A stretch of DNA of 28,973 nt from positions 1 to 28,973 of the forward strand of contig DAOWCY010000079.1 in the NCBI GenBank assembly GCA_030639305.1, given 5' to 3'. The translations under genes were made by a program, and so were the position numbers. Below, piece by piece: positions 15,022 through 23,358 of this stretch (position 1 is its first letter; each line of letters opens with the position of its first letter). The notes beneath the pieces were generated by a model that was not told the DNA's origin, made no database searches, and saw nothing but the letters and a program-made list of their open reading frames with translations. Origin of the DNA: JAGLQA01 sp023135565. Lineage in GTDB: Bacteria; Acidobacteriota; Aminicenantia; UBA2199.

Positions 15022-15243
15022 TCCTGTTTTTTTTATCCGGTGTTGATTTTCTGAGTTTCGCTTTCTAACGTCACCGGGTCATCCAGGAGTTTCCCCGGCA
15101 TATAACCTGTCTCATACCGGCAGGGATATGGCAAAAAAGTCATAATGTCATGCACCGTGCACATTTGCTCGGAGAGTTTTTGCAGTGGAAGAAGGATAGC
15201 TTAACAAAGCTCAAATAGCGAATAACCGGATTAAAATTAGAGC
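15022..15243. repeat. Intergenic stretch with an inverted copy of a transposon-associated palindrome
   Basis: At about 15135-15171 the sequence GTCATAATGTCATGCACCG and its continuation is the reverse complement, with one mismatch, of 54-90 at the other end of the window. It centres on TGCAC-C-GTGCA. The remainder has a small minus-strand open frame (about 42 codons) that I cannot assign. It is probably a relic of a REP-type element. Confidence 0.45.
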
Positions 15244-15597
15244 TTATAAACCCTGCGCCGCCGGAGTAGAGACTTCTTTTTCGATTGCCTGCTGCACCAG
15301 TTTATTTAACGAAATGCCCAGGACCAAAGATTTCTGTACCGCTTTTTTATGTAGAGCCGATGCGATCCTGACATTAAAGCTTCCTTTGTAGGATTTTTGT
15401 AGTGTCTTTCCTGTTTGTTTACAGATGTCTATATAGTCTTCTACAGCTTCTATAAAGGCGGTTTTTATTTCGTCGACAGTGCTGCCTTCAAAAGAAACGA
15501 GATCGTTGATGCCTTCGATTTTACCGAAGAACACCCCATCTTCGGCGCTAAAATGAACAGAGCCGATAAAATCTTTATATTGTAGTATATCTTTCAT
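15244..15597 (-). CDS. hicB: HicB-family antitoxin
   Basis: This is a 117-residue antitoxin of the HicB family. The N-terminal part (about 1-65) is the degenerate RNase H-like HicB fold (GSVHFSAEDGVFFGKIEGINDLVSFEG). The C-terminal part (about 70-110) is an Arc-type ribbon-helix-helix (SFNVRIASALHKKAVQKS, ISLNKLVQQAIEKE) that would bind the operator. It directly follows the toxin gene: the stop and start overlap as TAATG, with GGAGG upstream, indicating translational coupling. It neutralises the HicA mRNA interferase by direct contact and represses the promoter at 15862-15890. Confidence 0.88.
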   Translation of the reverse strand: MKDILQYKDFIGSVHFSAEDGVFFGKIEGINDLVSFEGSTVDEIKTAFIEAVEDYIDICKQTGKTLQKSYKGSFNVRIASALHKKAVQKSLVLGISLNKLVQQAIEKEVSTPAAQGL

Positions 15598-15854
15598 TAT
15601 AACACCTCCGCAGATTTTAATTCCTCTTCGACGAAATCCAATTGATATCTTTTTAAGATATTCCCGGGATGCGGTCTGTGCAGCCGGATAACATGTTTTG
15701 TGAGATCATTCATGAAAGCAGTCCGGGAACCGGATGTTTTCCCGGTCTTCAATTCGTGATAACCTAATCCGTTTAAGAGTGTTTTTAATTCGTTAAAGGT
15801 AAAGTTTTTCGATTTCGCCAGGAGTTTCTGTTTTAGTTTATCTAATTTGCTCAT
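15597..15854 (-). CDS. hicA: HicA-family mRNA interferase toxin
   Basis: This is an 85-residue toxin. The HicA fold is seen in the helix-rich start, GLGYHELKTGKTSGSRTAFM, and the closing RLHRPHPGNILKRYQLDFVEEEL. The conserved catalytic His that follows GS in classical HicA is Arg here (GSR), as in a recognised-looking subfamily with R-L-H-x-P-H-P-G; the later His residues may serve instead. Toxin-first order with a downstream HicB is standard for HicAB. There is no ribosome site; a strong promoter ends 7 nt before the ATG, so it is probably translated from a leaderless transcript. Confidence 0.83.
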   Translation of the reverse strand: MSKLDKLKQKLLAKSKNFTFNELKTLLNGLGYHELKTGKTSGSRTAFMNDLTKHVIRLHRPHPGNILKRYQLDFVEEELKSAEVL

Positions 15855-15861
15855 CGACTAA

Positions 15862-15890
15862 ATTATAGTATAAAATACCGTTTTTTGCAA
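15862..15890 (-). promoter_or_regulatory. Sigma-70-type promoter of hicAB (leaderless)
   Basis: On the minus strand, TTGCAA (15885-15890), a 17-nt spacer and a perfect TATAAT (15862-15867) end 7 nt before the hicA ATG. The predicted start is at the ATG itself and there is no Shine-Dalgarno. Confidence 0.7.
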
Positions 15891-16030
15891 CTAAAAAATG
15901 GTGGCTGAGGTGTCCGGTGCAGCGCCCCAGCCTGCGGGGAGAGTTCGTGGCAGCGAAGGTCGTAATTATCCGGTTCCCCAAAAACTGAATAATTACACGA
16001 CACCCCCTTTATTTCTTGGGAAGATTCTGC

Positions 16031-16050
16031 TATAATCAAACAATCGGAGG
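16031..16050 (+). promoter_or_regulatory. -10 box and ribosome site for the aldolase gene
   Basis: TATAAT (16031-16036) is followed by CGGAGG (16045-16050), six bases before a TTG start at 16057. No good -35 is seen. The ribosome site decides the non-ATG start. Confidence 0.55.
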
Positions 16051-16056
16051 TTAAAA

Positions 16057-16701
16057 TTGAAAATATTTCTCGATACAGCAAATATAGACGAACTAAAAAA
16101 AGGCGTGGCATACGGCATCATCGACGGGGCAACTACAAACCCTTCACTTATCGCAAAAGAAAATAAGGGCTTCATCCCCCTTGTCAAAGAAATTCTCGAC
16201 GTAGTGCCCGGACCGGTTTCCGTGGAAGTGACGGCGACTTCCGCCGAAGAAATGATAGCGGAAGCAAAAAAATATGCCGAACTTTCAGAAAATGTGGTCA
16301 TCAAAGTGCCCATTAACTTAGAAGGACTTAAAGTAGTTAAAACCTTATCGGAATCGAATATCAAAACAAACGTCACCTTGATTTTCTCTTCTTCCCAGGC
16401 CCTGCTGGCCGCCAAAGCCGGGGCAACCTACGTGTCGCCTTTCGTGGGCCGGATAGACGATATATCGGGCAGCGGCATGGAATTAATAGAAGAGATCGCG
16501 CAGGTTTTCGATAACTATTCTATCGAAACGGAAATTATAGTCGCTTCCGTCCGGCATCCCCAACATTTTGTGCAGTCAGCGCTCATCGGGGCCGATATCG
16601 CCACTATTCCTTTTTCCACCTTAACTAAATTATTGAAACACCCCTTAACCGACATCGGCATGGAGAAATTCCTAAAAGATTGGGAAAAAGTGAAAAAATA
16701 A
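16057..16701 (+). CDS. Fructose-6-phosphate aldolase / short transaldolase (TalC/Fsa family)
   Basis: The product has 214 residues, the usual length of the short transaldolase/FSA family. The barrel motifs are clear: MKIFLDTANIDELK, DGATTNPSLIA, VSVEV, VVIKVP with the Schiff-base Lys83, TNVTLIFSSSQALLAAKAGATYVSPFVGRIDD, and IVASVRHPQH. It catalyses transfer or cleavage of dihydroxyacetone-type units in sugar phosphate metabolism (non-oxidative pentose phosphate pathway). Sequence alone does not separate transaldolase from aldolase activity. It starts with TTG at 16057 behind CGGAGG. It has its own -10 box and is followed by an AT-rich repeat before the tamB-like gene, so it may be transcribed separately from the envelope genes. 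Confidence 0.92.
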   Translation: MKIFLDTANIDELKKGVAYGIIDGATTNPSLIAKENKGFIPLVKEILDVVPGPVSVEVTATSAEEMIAEAKKYAELSENVVIKVPINLEGLKVVKTLSESNIKTNVTLIFSSSQALLAAKAGATYVSPFVGRIDDISGSGMELIEEIAQVFDNYSIETEIIVASVRHPQHFVQSALIGADIATIPFSTLTKLLKHPLTDIGMEKFLKDWEKVKK

Positions 16702-16740
16702 TTATGAGTTATGAATTATGAGTGATGAGTGATGAGTGAG
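16700..16740 (+). repeat. ATGAGTTATGAATT-type direct repeat, copy 1
   Basis: AATTATGAGTTATGAATTATGA followed by repeats of GTGATGA. The same 22-nt core recurs at 20425-20446, so copies flank the tamB-like gene. The stretch starts at the aldolase stop codon. Confidence 0.7.
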
Positions 16741-16809
16741 AAATGAAAAAAGCAGCGAAAACACCATCCGGTGTGTAAAATAAGGAGTGAGCGGTAAGAG
16801 GTCGATAAC

Positions 16810-16863
16810 GTGTCGAAAAAAATAAAATTTCTAATCGGTTTTTTTTTATACTTATCCTGCTGA
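16810..16863 (+). other. Out-of-frame 5' end of the tamB-like gene (apparent frameshift at T9)
   Basis: A GTG at 16810, with AGAGG 8 nt upstream, opens MSKKIKFLIGFF..., a typical basic start plus hydrophobic anchor, but this frame stops at 16861-16863. After a run of nine T (16839-16847) the other frame continues the anchor as ILILLTSGFFYLRGRLA and runs unbroken into the large gene. One extra T in the run would join them. Confidence 0.65.
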
Positions 16864-16952
16864 CAAGCGGGTTTTTCTACTTACGGGGCAGGCTCGCCGC
16901 GGAAATTACAAAGCTAAATAAACAACTCACTTCCAATATCCGCCTTTCCGAT

Positions 16953-19900
16953 TTGAAATTTTCTCTTTTCCCCTTAGGGCTGGTGGTTAAAGACATCCAG
17001 GACTTCACCATCAAGAACAAGAATATCGTCTCTTTTAAAAGAATTAGCTTAGAAATTCCCTTTACTTCCGTTTTTTCAAAAAACAAAGAGGTGGATATCA
17101 GCATTCACAACCCCAAAATCCTTTTAGAAGAAGACATCCTCGATGTGCTGCAAGAACTGACTAAAAAGAAAACCAAAAAAGGAAAATCCTCCCTGACCAT
17201 CAACCGCATTAGTATAAAAAAGGGCGAACTGGTTTTCAAACACTCCCAGGTTTTCATTAAACTGCTGGATTTCGACTTAGAGCAATCTTTTAAAGATAAA
17301 AAAACAGTATATAAGCTGACATCTCCCCATTTGCGGGTCATTGTGCCCCCACTCTTAAATAAACACGAGAAAAAACAGTTGGCTTCCGATCCCGAAAAAC
17401 TGGCTCCGGGCTTAGAGGGCGATTTAGTATGCCGGATCAAACAGACCCCGGATGGTTGGCGGATGACCGATTTCGCCTGGAACACCAATTACCTCAAAAT
17501 AACCATGAACGGCAAAATCCTGAAAGACAAAAGATTCACTTTAAACCTCTTTTCCCACCATTTTTCCCGCAGCCCGCTGCTGCTTTATGCAGCCAAAGGG
17601 GTGCGTATCAGGACATTTTTTAACGGTATAGCCAAAATAGCAAAAGATAAGCAGGGGGTTATTTCCATAAACGGGCAATTCAATTCCCGGGCCTTCTCTT
17701 TTTTCTTAGGCAAGCAGCACCCGGAGGAGAAAACCGGGGATTGGCCCTTGAGCAGTTTTTCCAACCTGAGAGGAAATGTCCGCTGGAATAATGAGAATAA
17801 TAAGGAAAAATATGAGGTGAATTTATTTTTTGCGGACGAGCGCAATGTCAGCAGGGCGACGTTAAGAAGAGAGAACAAAATAACCGCCGTGAATTTAGAA
17901 AATATTTCCGCCGAAAAAGCCGGCGTCATTTTAAATATCGAAGACATCGCACAGATAGGCGGGAAAATTACGTCAGCCGATCTTACAATAAAAAATAGGC
18001 GGATAAAGGGGAAAGCTTTATTGGGCAGGTATGACGTTTTAGACCCGCAGCGTTTCAATCTATCGGGCTGGTTGTCTTTCGATTACAACACCAAAACAAA
18101 AACGGCCAAAGTGGATTCCGTTAAGATGGATACGGATTTCGGCAGGGCAGTGCTGGCCGTGGAGTCCTATCCCAAAGAAAAAGAAAAGGAAAAACTCAAA
18201 GTAAAGGTTTCGGCGGATATAACTGGAACGGGCGGTTTAGACCGTTACACCGATTTTTATATCGGTTTAGATTTGAGCCCCTGGCGCTTTACGAAAGGGA
18301 AAGGGAAGTTAAATTTAGACGTAAAAAAAATAAAAAAGAACTATTTTGTCAAAAGCGATTTTGAACTGCGGGATTTCTATTCCGGCGGCCAGTTCATCGC
18401 ATCCATGACCGGCAGGGTATCTACTGAAGCAGGCAATACCGACGGCAAAATCTACATAAATGATAAAGATTTTTCCGGTGCCATGAAAATAAAGGTAGAT
18501 AAGGATTCCACTCACATAAAATTCCAAAATATCAAAGGCGAATCGCAAAAAATATTAAAAATACTGGATTATGACATCGATCTAACCGGCTGGGCCCGGG
18601 GAGATTTTTCCTTTGAGCGCCGGGACGGGGACGCCTATCCTTTAGTGCAGGGAAGTTTCTACGGCAAAAAATTAATTTTTTACGGTTTCGATTTTGAAAA
18701 TGTCAGCGGCAATCTCGAGAACCGGGACTATATTTCCGTAAAAAACCTTAAATATTCCTATAAAGGCGGCAGGGGAGAGGCCGGGGTATTTATCGATTTT
18801 AACAGCAAAAAATACGACATCAAAGGTGAAATCAAAGATATCGACCTGCGCCGCATGCATAAAGAATTCGCCGGCCGGGGGGACATCCTTTTTTCCGGGG
18901 CGGGCGGGTTTGCAAAGGAATCTTTAACAGCTAACGACCCCATAGATGTTACTTATCATTCGGATAATGTCTCTTTTTATAAAGACCGGCCTTTCCGCGT
19001 CAAAGGTGAGGCAAAAATTTATACCGATTTTTCCGATTTTACCATTCAACCCGGTGAAAAAAGGGGAGAAATCACAGCTAAAACCGTTCCTTCCTCCTTC
19101 GAAATCCAATTGAGCCACATCGATGGGAAGTATTCCGGTTCTTATACCTTCGATTTACAGGACATTAATTTGCTCATACCCTGGGGAAACAACCGCGGCC
19201 AGGTAGAGATTAAAGGTGAATTGTTTAACAACGCTGAAGGTGGGATCGATACCGGCGGACGAGCTATCTTTAAAGGAGAGTATTTATCTTTTCCCAAATT
19301 TCCTCACGCCTTAGAAAATTTCGAGGGTGACCTGATATTTAACGGTCTCAACTTTAACTTAAGAAACTTGCGCGGTTCCATAGGCGGCGGCAGCGTGGAA
19401 AGTAAAGGTTACCTAATAATAGAAGAAGATAAATTAAAAGATCTCCTTTTGGAATTTTCCGGCGAAAATATGGAGTTATATCCCATGGATAGGACTGCCT
19501 GCCGGCTCAACGCTAAAGACTTAACCCTAAAATATATAGAAAAAGAGAATAAATTACTCCTTTCCGGTGCATTGAACTTTCCCACGTCGCTGTGGGAAAG
19601 GGAGGTGGATGAAGACATCTCCTTTAGTACTACCGAGTCGCTTTCGCCTTCCGGTAACACTTTTTTAGAGATGTTAAAATTCGATCTCAAGTTGATCGCC
19701 AAAAAGGATTTCCAGGTGGACAATTCTCTCTTAAACAGCAGGGGGAAATTCGATCTGAGACTTACCGGTTCGACGAAATTCCCGTTAATAACCGGCGCTA
19801 TCGATCTCAGGGAAGGTTATTTAGAGATGTCGGACAACCGTTTCGAGTTGGTTAAAGGGAAAATAAACTTTAACAAAAACGACGAATCTAAAATAGACTT

Positions 19901-20402
19901 AGAAGCGGAAACCTTTATTAAAAATTACCATATTAAATTCCTTATCAAAGGTTCTTTTTCCCGTTTGGTCCCGCAGTTTCAATCTTCCCCGCCCCTGCCG
20001 CCGCGGGACATTCTCACCCTGCTTTCTTTAGGAGAATTATTTGAAAGGCCCACCGGCACGGAACTCAGTTCCCAGGTAGGAGCCGGGACCACAGGTCTGA
20101 TTGCCCAGGAAATTGCCGAGCAGATTAAGAAGCGCACCGAAAAAATATTTGGAGATTATGTGCTGCGCATTAATCCCAATATCACAAATATCACCGGCGC
20201 TTCTTTCGAGGATAGTTCGCGGGTGATCGTAGGCAAATCCATTGCCCGGGATATATTAATCGTGTACTCCACCAATTTTTCCACCCAGAGGCAGGAAGTG
20301 TTGTATGTGCAGTATCAATTGTCGCCCTCCATCTCTTTAGTAGGCATGCGCAACGAGGAAGGCCGGTTCAGTATCGAGGTTCGTTTCAGGAAGAGGCGGT
20401 AA
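16953..20402 (+). CDS. tamB: TamB-like translocation/assembly protein (DUF490)
   Basis: The product is about 1150 residues from the TTG at 16953, but the natural protein almost certainly begins near 16810: in-frame coding (ILILLTSGFFYLRGRLAAEI) continues upstream to the T9 run. TamB proteins are inner-membrane-anchored periplasmic bridges made of long beta-taco repeats. They work with a BamA-family barrel in outer-membrane protein or lipid transport. Here the N-terminus is AsmA-like, the middle is rich in alternating beta strands, and the C-terminal DUF490 region has the usual features (SRLVPQFQSSPPLPPRDILTLLSLGE, TGLIAQEIAEQIKKR, LRINPNITN, RVIVGKSIARDILIVYSTNF). A BamA-family gene follows, the classic pairing. 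AT-rich direct repeats lie on both sides. Confidence in the family is high; the 5' end is uncertain. Confidence 0.88.
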   Translation: MKFSLFPLGLVVKDIQDFTIKNKNIVSFKRISLEIPFTSVFSKNKEVDISIHNPKILLEEDILDVLQELTKKKTKKGKSSLTINRISIKKGELVFKHSQVFIKLLDFDLEQSFKDKKTVYKLTSPHLRVIVPPLLNKHEKKQLASDPEKLAPGLEGDLVCRIKQTPDGWRMTDFAWNTNYLKITMNGKILKDKRFTLNLFSHHFSRSPLLLYAAKGVRIRTFFNGIAKIAKDKQGVISINGQFNSRAFSFFLGKQHPEEKTGDWPLSSFSNLRGNVRWNNENNKEKYEVNLFFADERNVSRATLRRENKITAVNLENISAEKAGVILNIEDIAQIGGKITSADLTIKNRRIKGKALLGRYDVLDPQRFNLSGWLSFDYNTKTKTAKVDSVKMDTDFGRAVLAVESYPKEKEKEKLKVKVSADITGTGGLDRYTDFYIGLDLSPWRFTKGKGKLNLDVKKIKKNYFVKSDFELRDFYSGGQFIASMTGRVSTEAGNTDGKIYINDKDFSGAMKIKVDKDSTHIKFQNIKGESQKILKILDYDIDLTGWARGDFSFERRDGDAYPLVQGSFYGKKLIFYGFDFENVSGNLENRDYISVKNLKYSYKGGRGEAGVFIDFNSKKYDIKGEIKDIDLRRMHKEFAGRGDILFSGAGGFAKESLTANDPIDVTYHSDNVSFYKDRPFRVKGEAKIYTDFSDFTIQPGEKRGEITAKTVPSSFEIQLSHIDGKYSGSYTFDLQDINLLIPWGNNRGQVEIKGELFNNAEGGIDTGGRAIFKGEYLSFPKFPHALENFEGDLIFNGLNFNLRNLRGSIGGGSVESKGYLIIEEDKLKDLLLEFSGENMELYPMDRTACRLNAKDLTLKYIEKENKLLLSGALNFPTSLWEREVDEDISFSTTESLSPSGNTFLEMLKFDLKLIAKKDFQVDNSLLNSRGKFDLRLTGSTKFPLITGAIDLREGYLEMSDNRFELVKGKINFNKNDESKIDLEAETFIKNYHIKFLIKGSFSRLVPQFQSSPPLPPRDILTLLSLGELFERPTGTELSSQVGAGTTGLIAQEIAEQIKKRTEKIFGDYVLRINPNITNITGASFEDSSRVIVGKSIARDILIVYSTNFSTQRQEVLYVQYQLSPSISLVGMRNEEGRFSIEVRFRKRR

Positions 20403-20423
20403 TATAATTATGAGGCATGAATA

Positions 20424-20454
20424 GAATTATGAGTTATGAATTATGAATGATGAG
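20424..20454 (+). repeat. ATGAGTTATGAATT-type direct repeat, copy 2
   Basis: The 22-nt core AATTATGAGTTATGAATTATGA matches 16700-16721 and is followed by ATGATGAG. It lies between the tamB-like stop and the bamA-like start and supplies the GAGG used as ribosome site for the ATG at 20461. Confidence 0.7.
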
Positions 20455-20460
20455 GCAAGA

Positions 20461-23358
20461 ATGCTTAAAAAACCACTCCGCCAGAGGCAAATTATTGATA
20501 GCTCCCTGAGAGGTCTACCAGCACATTCCCCTCTTGAGAGGGGTGGCACTGAGGGGCTTTTTGTTTTTTGCCCCGAAGTGACGGGGTGTGTTAGCTCCAT
20601 CAAAAAAGCTTGTTCTTCCAGCAAACGTCCAGGAGATATTTTCAAAAAGCGCCCCCTGCCCGCCGGAGGCACAGCGCTTTTTATTATTTTGATACTTATG
20701 GCTGCTTTTTTCTCTTTCGGCGACGATCTGCACAACCGAAAAATTCAGCAAATCCTCTTTAGCTTCAACGGCCAACCGGACGTCAAAAAAGCCCGCAAAT
20801 TCGAACTGCTGCTGGATTTAAAAAAAGGAGACCCTTTTAATCACAAAAAAATAAGACAAAGTATGGAAAACCTCTACAAAGCAGGTCCCTTTAACGATAT
20901 AGAAATAAGAATAGAACAATTGCCGCAAAACTTGCTGAATGTCTACTTCAATATCACCTGCAAACCTATCGTGGATTCTATATTACTAAGCAAAAATAAT
21001 AAAATAGATAAAAAAGAACTGCTCAACTCCCTTTATTCCCTGAGAACCGGCGCCTATTTCGAAGAAAACAAGATAGAAGCAGCCTTAAAAGAGATAAAAA
21101 ATTTCCTCGAATCCCGGGGTTACTTGAATAGCAAGGCCGCTTATACGGTCTCCCAAAACAAAGCAAAACACAGCGTCGGTTTAGTCCTCTTCATAACACC
21201 CGGCCGGCAGGCCAAAATAAACAAAGTCATCTTTTCCCTACCGGAAAGTATCTCCTATAAGAAACTCTTAGGGCAAATCAAACCCCATTTCAAAGTCGGG
21301 AAATATCTCCCCTACACCTTCCCCCAAAAAATCGAAAAAATTAAAAAATTATTAAAAAAACAAAAATATTACTACCCCGAAATAGAGATAAAACCCGTTT
21401 TCCTCGATAAAGAGAAAACAGCGGTAAATTTAGAAATTAACGTCGATCCCGGTTACAAATATATCTTCAAATTCCGGGGCATGAAAAATAAAATCGACCT
21501 GATCTCCTCCATCTGGGGAAAAAAAAGATTCGAAAAATGGGCCATAAAAGAGAGCAACGCCAGGATCCTCTATTTCTTAAGAAACAACGGCTTCCTTAAC
21601 GCCGAAATAGAATCGGGATTAGAAATAAAAGGGCGGGAAAAACACCTCACCTTTACCGTCCAAAAAAATAAAAAACATACCTTAGGAAGCATCAATTTCA
21701 GCGGCAATAAGTCCATACCCGAAAAAGAATTACGCCAGGTTATCAAAACCGACGACCAGGTATTTAATTCCCTCTTCTGGCTGCGCATCAGTTCCCTTTA
21801 TATCGACCAGGGAGTCTTAGAGCAATTCTACCACTTCCACGGCTTCCCCCTGGCTGAAATTACCATGCAGTTTAACCTGCAGGAAACAAAAGCCGATATC
21901 GACTTCCTGATCGCTGAAAAAGAAAAATTCACCGTGGAATCGATCTTATTCGACGGCAGCAAGTTTTTCGACAGGGAGAAACTCCTCTCCTTCATGAAAA
22001 CAATAGAAAACGGCCCCTTTGTACACCAGGTGCTGAACCGGGACATCGAAACCCTGATAGGTGTCTACTATGCTTCCGGTTTCGATAACGTGCAAATCAC
22101 CCCGGAAATATCACCCGGCACAGAAAAACCTATTTTCATCAGGATCCGGGAAGGAAAACCCTATAAAATGGGGAACTTAGTCATCATCGGCGCTTCGTCC
22201 GACCAGGAGAAATTATTAAAGAAACTATTCCCCTTAAAAATGAATTCACCCTTTAACCGCAGCCGCATCGCCCGTTTCAAGGATGAGACCGAAAACAGCG
22301 GCATCTTTAGTGAAGTGAAAATCAGTCAAATCACCAAAAGCGCCGATACCATCGACGTACTGCTGCGAATCACCCCTGACAGGAGCAAATATTACGGCCT
22401 GGGTATCGGCTGGGAAGACAGGAAAGGGCTGCGCGGCACCGTAGAGTACCAGGAAAAAAATATTTTCAACTCCAGTTCATCTTTCTCGGCCATGGTGCAG
22501 GCCGGCATCAAAGAAAAAAGAGGTTTAATCTCCTACGACACCCCCTATTTTTTCAAGAATAAGATCAACTCCTCTTTAAAAATCTGGGCGGACAACGAAA
22601 TATATCCCAGTTACAGCTTCAACCGTTACGGCATCGCTGAATCCTTAGTCAGGAAGTTGACCCCCACTTCTTATATCCTGGGTTCATTCAGTTGGTACAG
22701 GACCGAACTCACCGAACTCGAACCTCCTGAATACGGCGTGGACGCAATCGGCAGGCCCTTCGACACCACGGCGTTTAATTTTTCTTATGTGCTGGAGCGG
22801 CGGGATGACCCCTTTAATCCTAAGCAAGGGGATTATTTCTCCTCGGATATCAAAGTAGGCTTTCCCCTGTTCGAGAAAAGCTATTCTTTTATAAAATTTT
22901 TATGGAGTTACCAGCGAAATTTTAAATTCTTAAAGTACGGCACTCTTTCTTTTTCCGTAAGGAACGGTTTTGCTTCAGGCGACATGTCTATCACCGAGCG
23001 TTTTTTTGCCGGCGGCGTCCACTCCTTCAGGGGCACCAAGATCGACCGCTTAGGTCCAATCGACGCGGTTAACGACGCCCCCAAAGGCGGCAATGCGTTA
23101 GTATTGGTTAATCTCGAAGCCACCTTTCCTGTCCTCATTGTCCCGGTCAAAGACCTGTACTATTCTGTATTTTTCGACATGGGCAATGTATTTGAAAAGG
23201 TCAATGATTTCGACATGTCGCAATTGAAAAAAGCCCTGGGCTTTAGTATAAAAATCAAAACCCAGATGGGGCCCATAAGAGTGGATTTCGGCTGGAATTT
23301 ACAGGAAAGGCCGGAAGGCAGTTTCGAATGGAATATAGGAATCGGCAATGTTTTCTAA
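20461..23358 (+). CDS. BamA/TamA-family outer-membrane assembly protein (Omp85)
   Basis: The product has about 965 residues. The start at 20461 is chosen because GAGG lies 5 nt upstream. Residues 1-65 are mostly repeat-derived and basic, followed by a hydrophobic export signal (GGTALFIILILMAAFFSF, about 68-86). Several POTRA domains follow up to about residue 640 (for example KIQQILFSFNG, GSINFSGNKSIPEKELRQVI, VESILFDGSKFFDREKLLSF, MGNLVIIGASSDQEKLLKKLF). The C-terminal third is a 16-strand-type beta barrel, with HSFRGTKIDR in the position of the VRGF/Y lock motif (about 853-862) and GPIRVDFGWNL near the end. The family inserts beta-barrel proteins into the outer membrane. With tamB upstream it could be the TamA partner or the main BamA. 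The last 11 nt overlap the SurA-like gene. Confidence 0.88.
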   Translation: MLKKPLRQRQIIDSSLRGLPAHSPLERGGTEGLFVFCPEVTGCVSSIKKACSSSKRPGDIFKKRPLPAGGTALFIILILMAAFFSFGDDLHNRKIQQILFSFNGQPDVKKARKFELLLDLKKGDPFNHKKIRQSMENLYKAGPFNDIEIRIEQLPQNLLNVYFNITCKPIVDSILLSKNNKIDKKELLNSLYSLRTGAYFEENKIEAALKEIKNFLESRGYLNSKAAYTVSQNKAKHSVGLVLFITPGRQAKINKVIFSLPESISYKKLLGQIKPHFKVGKYLPYTFPQKIEKIKKLLKKQKYYYPEIEIKPVFLDKEKTAVNLEINVDPGYKYIFKFRGMKNKIDLISSIWGKKRFEKWAIKESNARILYFLRNNGFLNAEIESGLEIKGREKHLTFTVQKNKKHTLGSINFSGNKSIPEKELRQVIKTDDQVFNSLFWLRISSLYIDQGVLEQFYHFHGFPLAEITMQFNLQETKADIDFLIAEKEKFTVESILFDGSKFFDREKLLSFMKTIENGPFVHQVLNRDIETLIGVYYASGFDNVQITPEISPGTEKPIFIRIREGKPYKMGNLVIIGASSDQEKLLKKLFPLKMNSPFNRSRIARFKDETENSGIFSEVKISQITKSADTIDVLLRITPDRSKYYGLGIGWEDRKGLRGTVEYQEKNIFNSSSSFSAMVQAGIKEKRGLISYDTPYFFKNKINSSLKIWADNEIYPSYSFNRYGIAESLVRKLTPTSYILGSFSWYRTELTELEPPEYGVDAIGRPFDTTAFNFSYVLERRDDPFNPKQGDYFSSDIKVGFPLFEKSYSFIKFLWSYQRNFKFLKYGTLSFSVRNGFASGDMSITERFFAGGVHSFRGTKIDRLGPIDAVNDAPKGGNALVLVNLEATFPVLIVPVKDLYYSVFFDMGNVFEKVNDFDMSQLKKALGFSIKIKTQMGPIRVDFGWNLQERPEGSFEWNIGIGNVF
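20515..20607. repeat. Dispersed repeat embedded in the 5' end of the bamA-like gene
   Basis: The segment contains the hairpin CCCCTC-TTGA-GAGGGG (20528-20543), then GGTGGCACTGAGGGGC and GTGACGGGGTGTGTT, a sequence type I recognise as a common intergenic repeat in unrelated bacteria. It lies between the ribosome site and the hydrophobic export signal and is read in frame as Pro/Gly/Cys-rich residues with no counterpart in Omp85 proteins. Confidence 0.55.

Noticed and set aside
15060..15180. Small minus-strand open frame of about 42 codons
   Set aside because: It starts within a transposon-associated palindrome, has no ribosome site and resembles nothing known to me.
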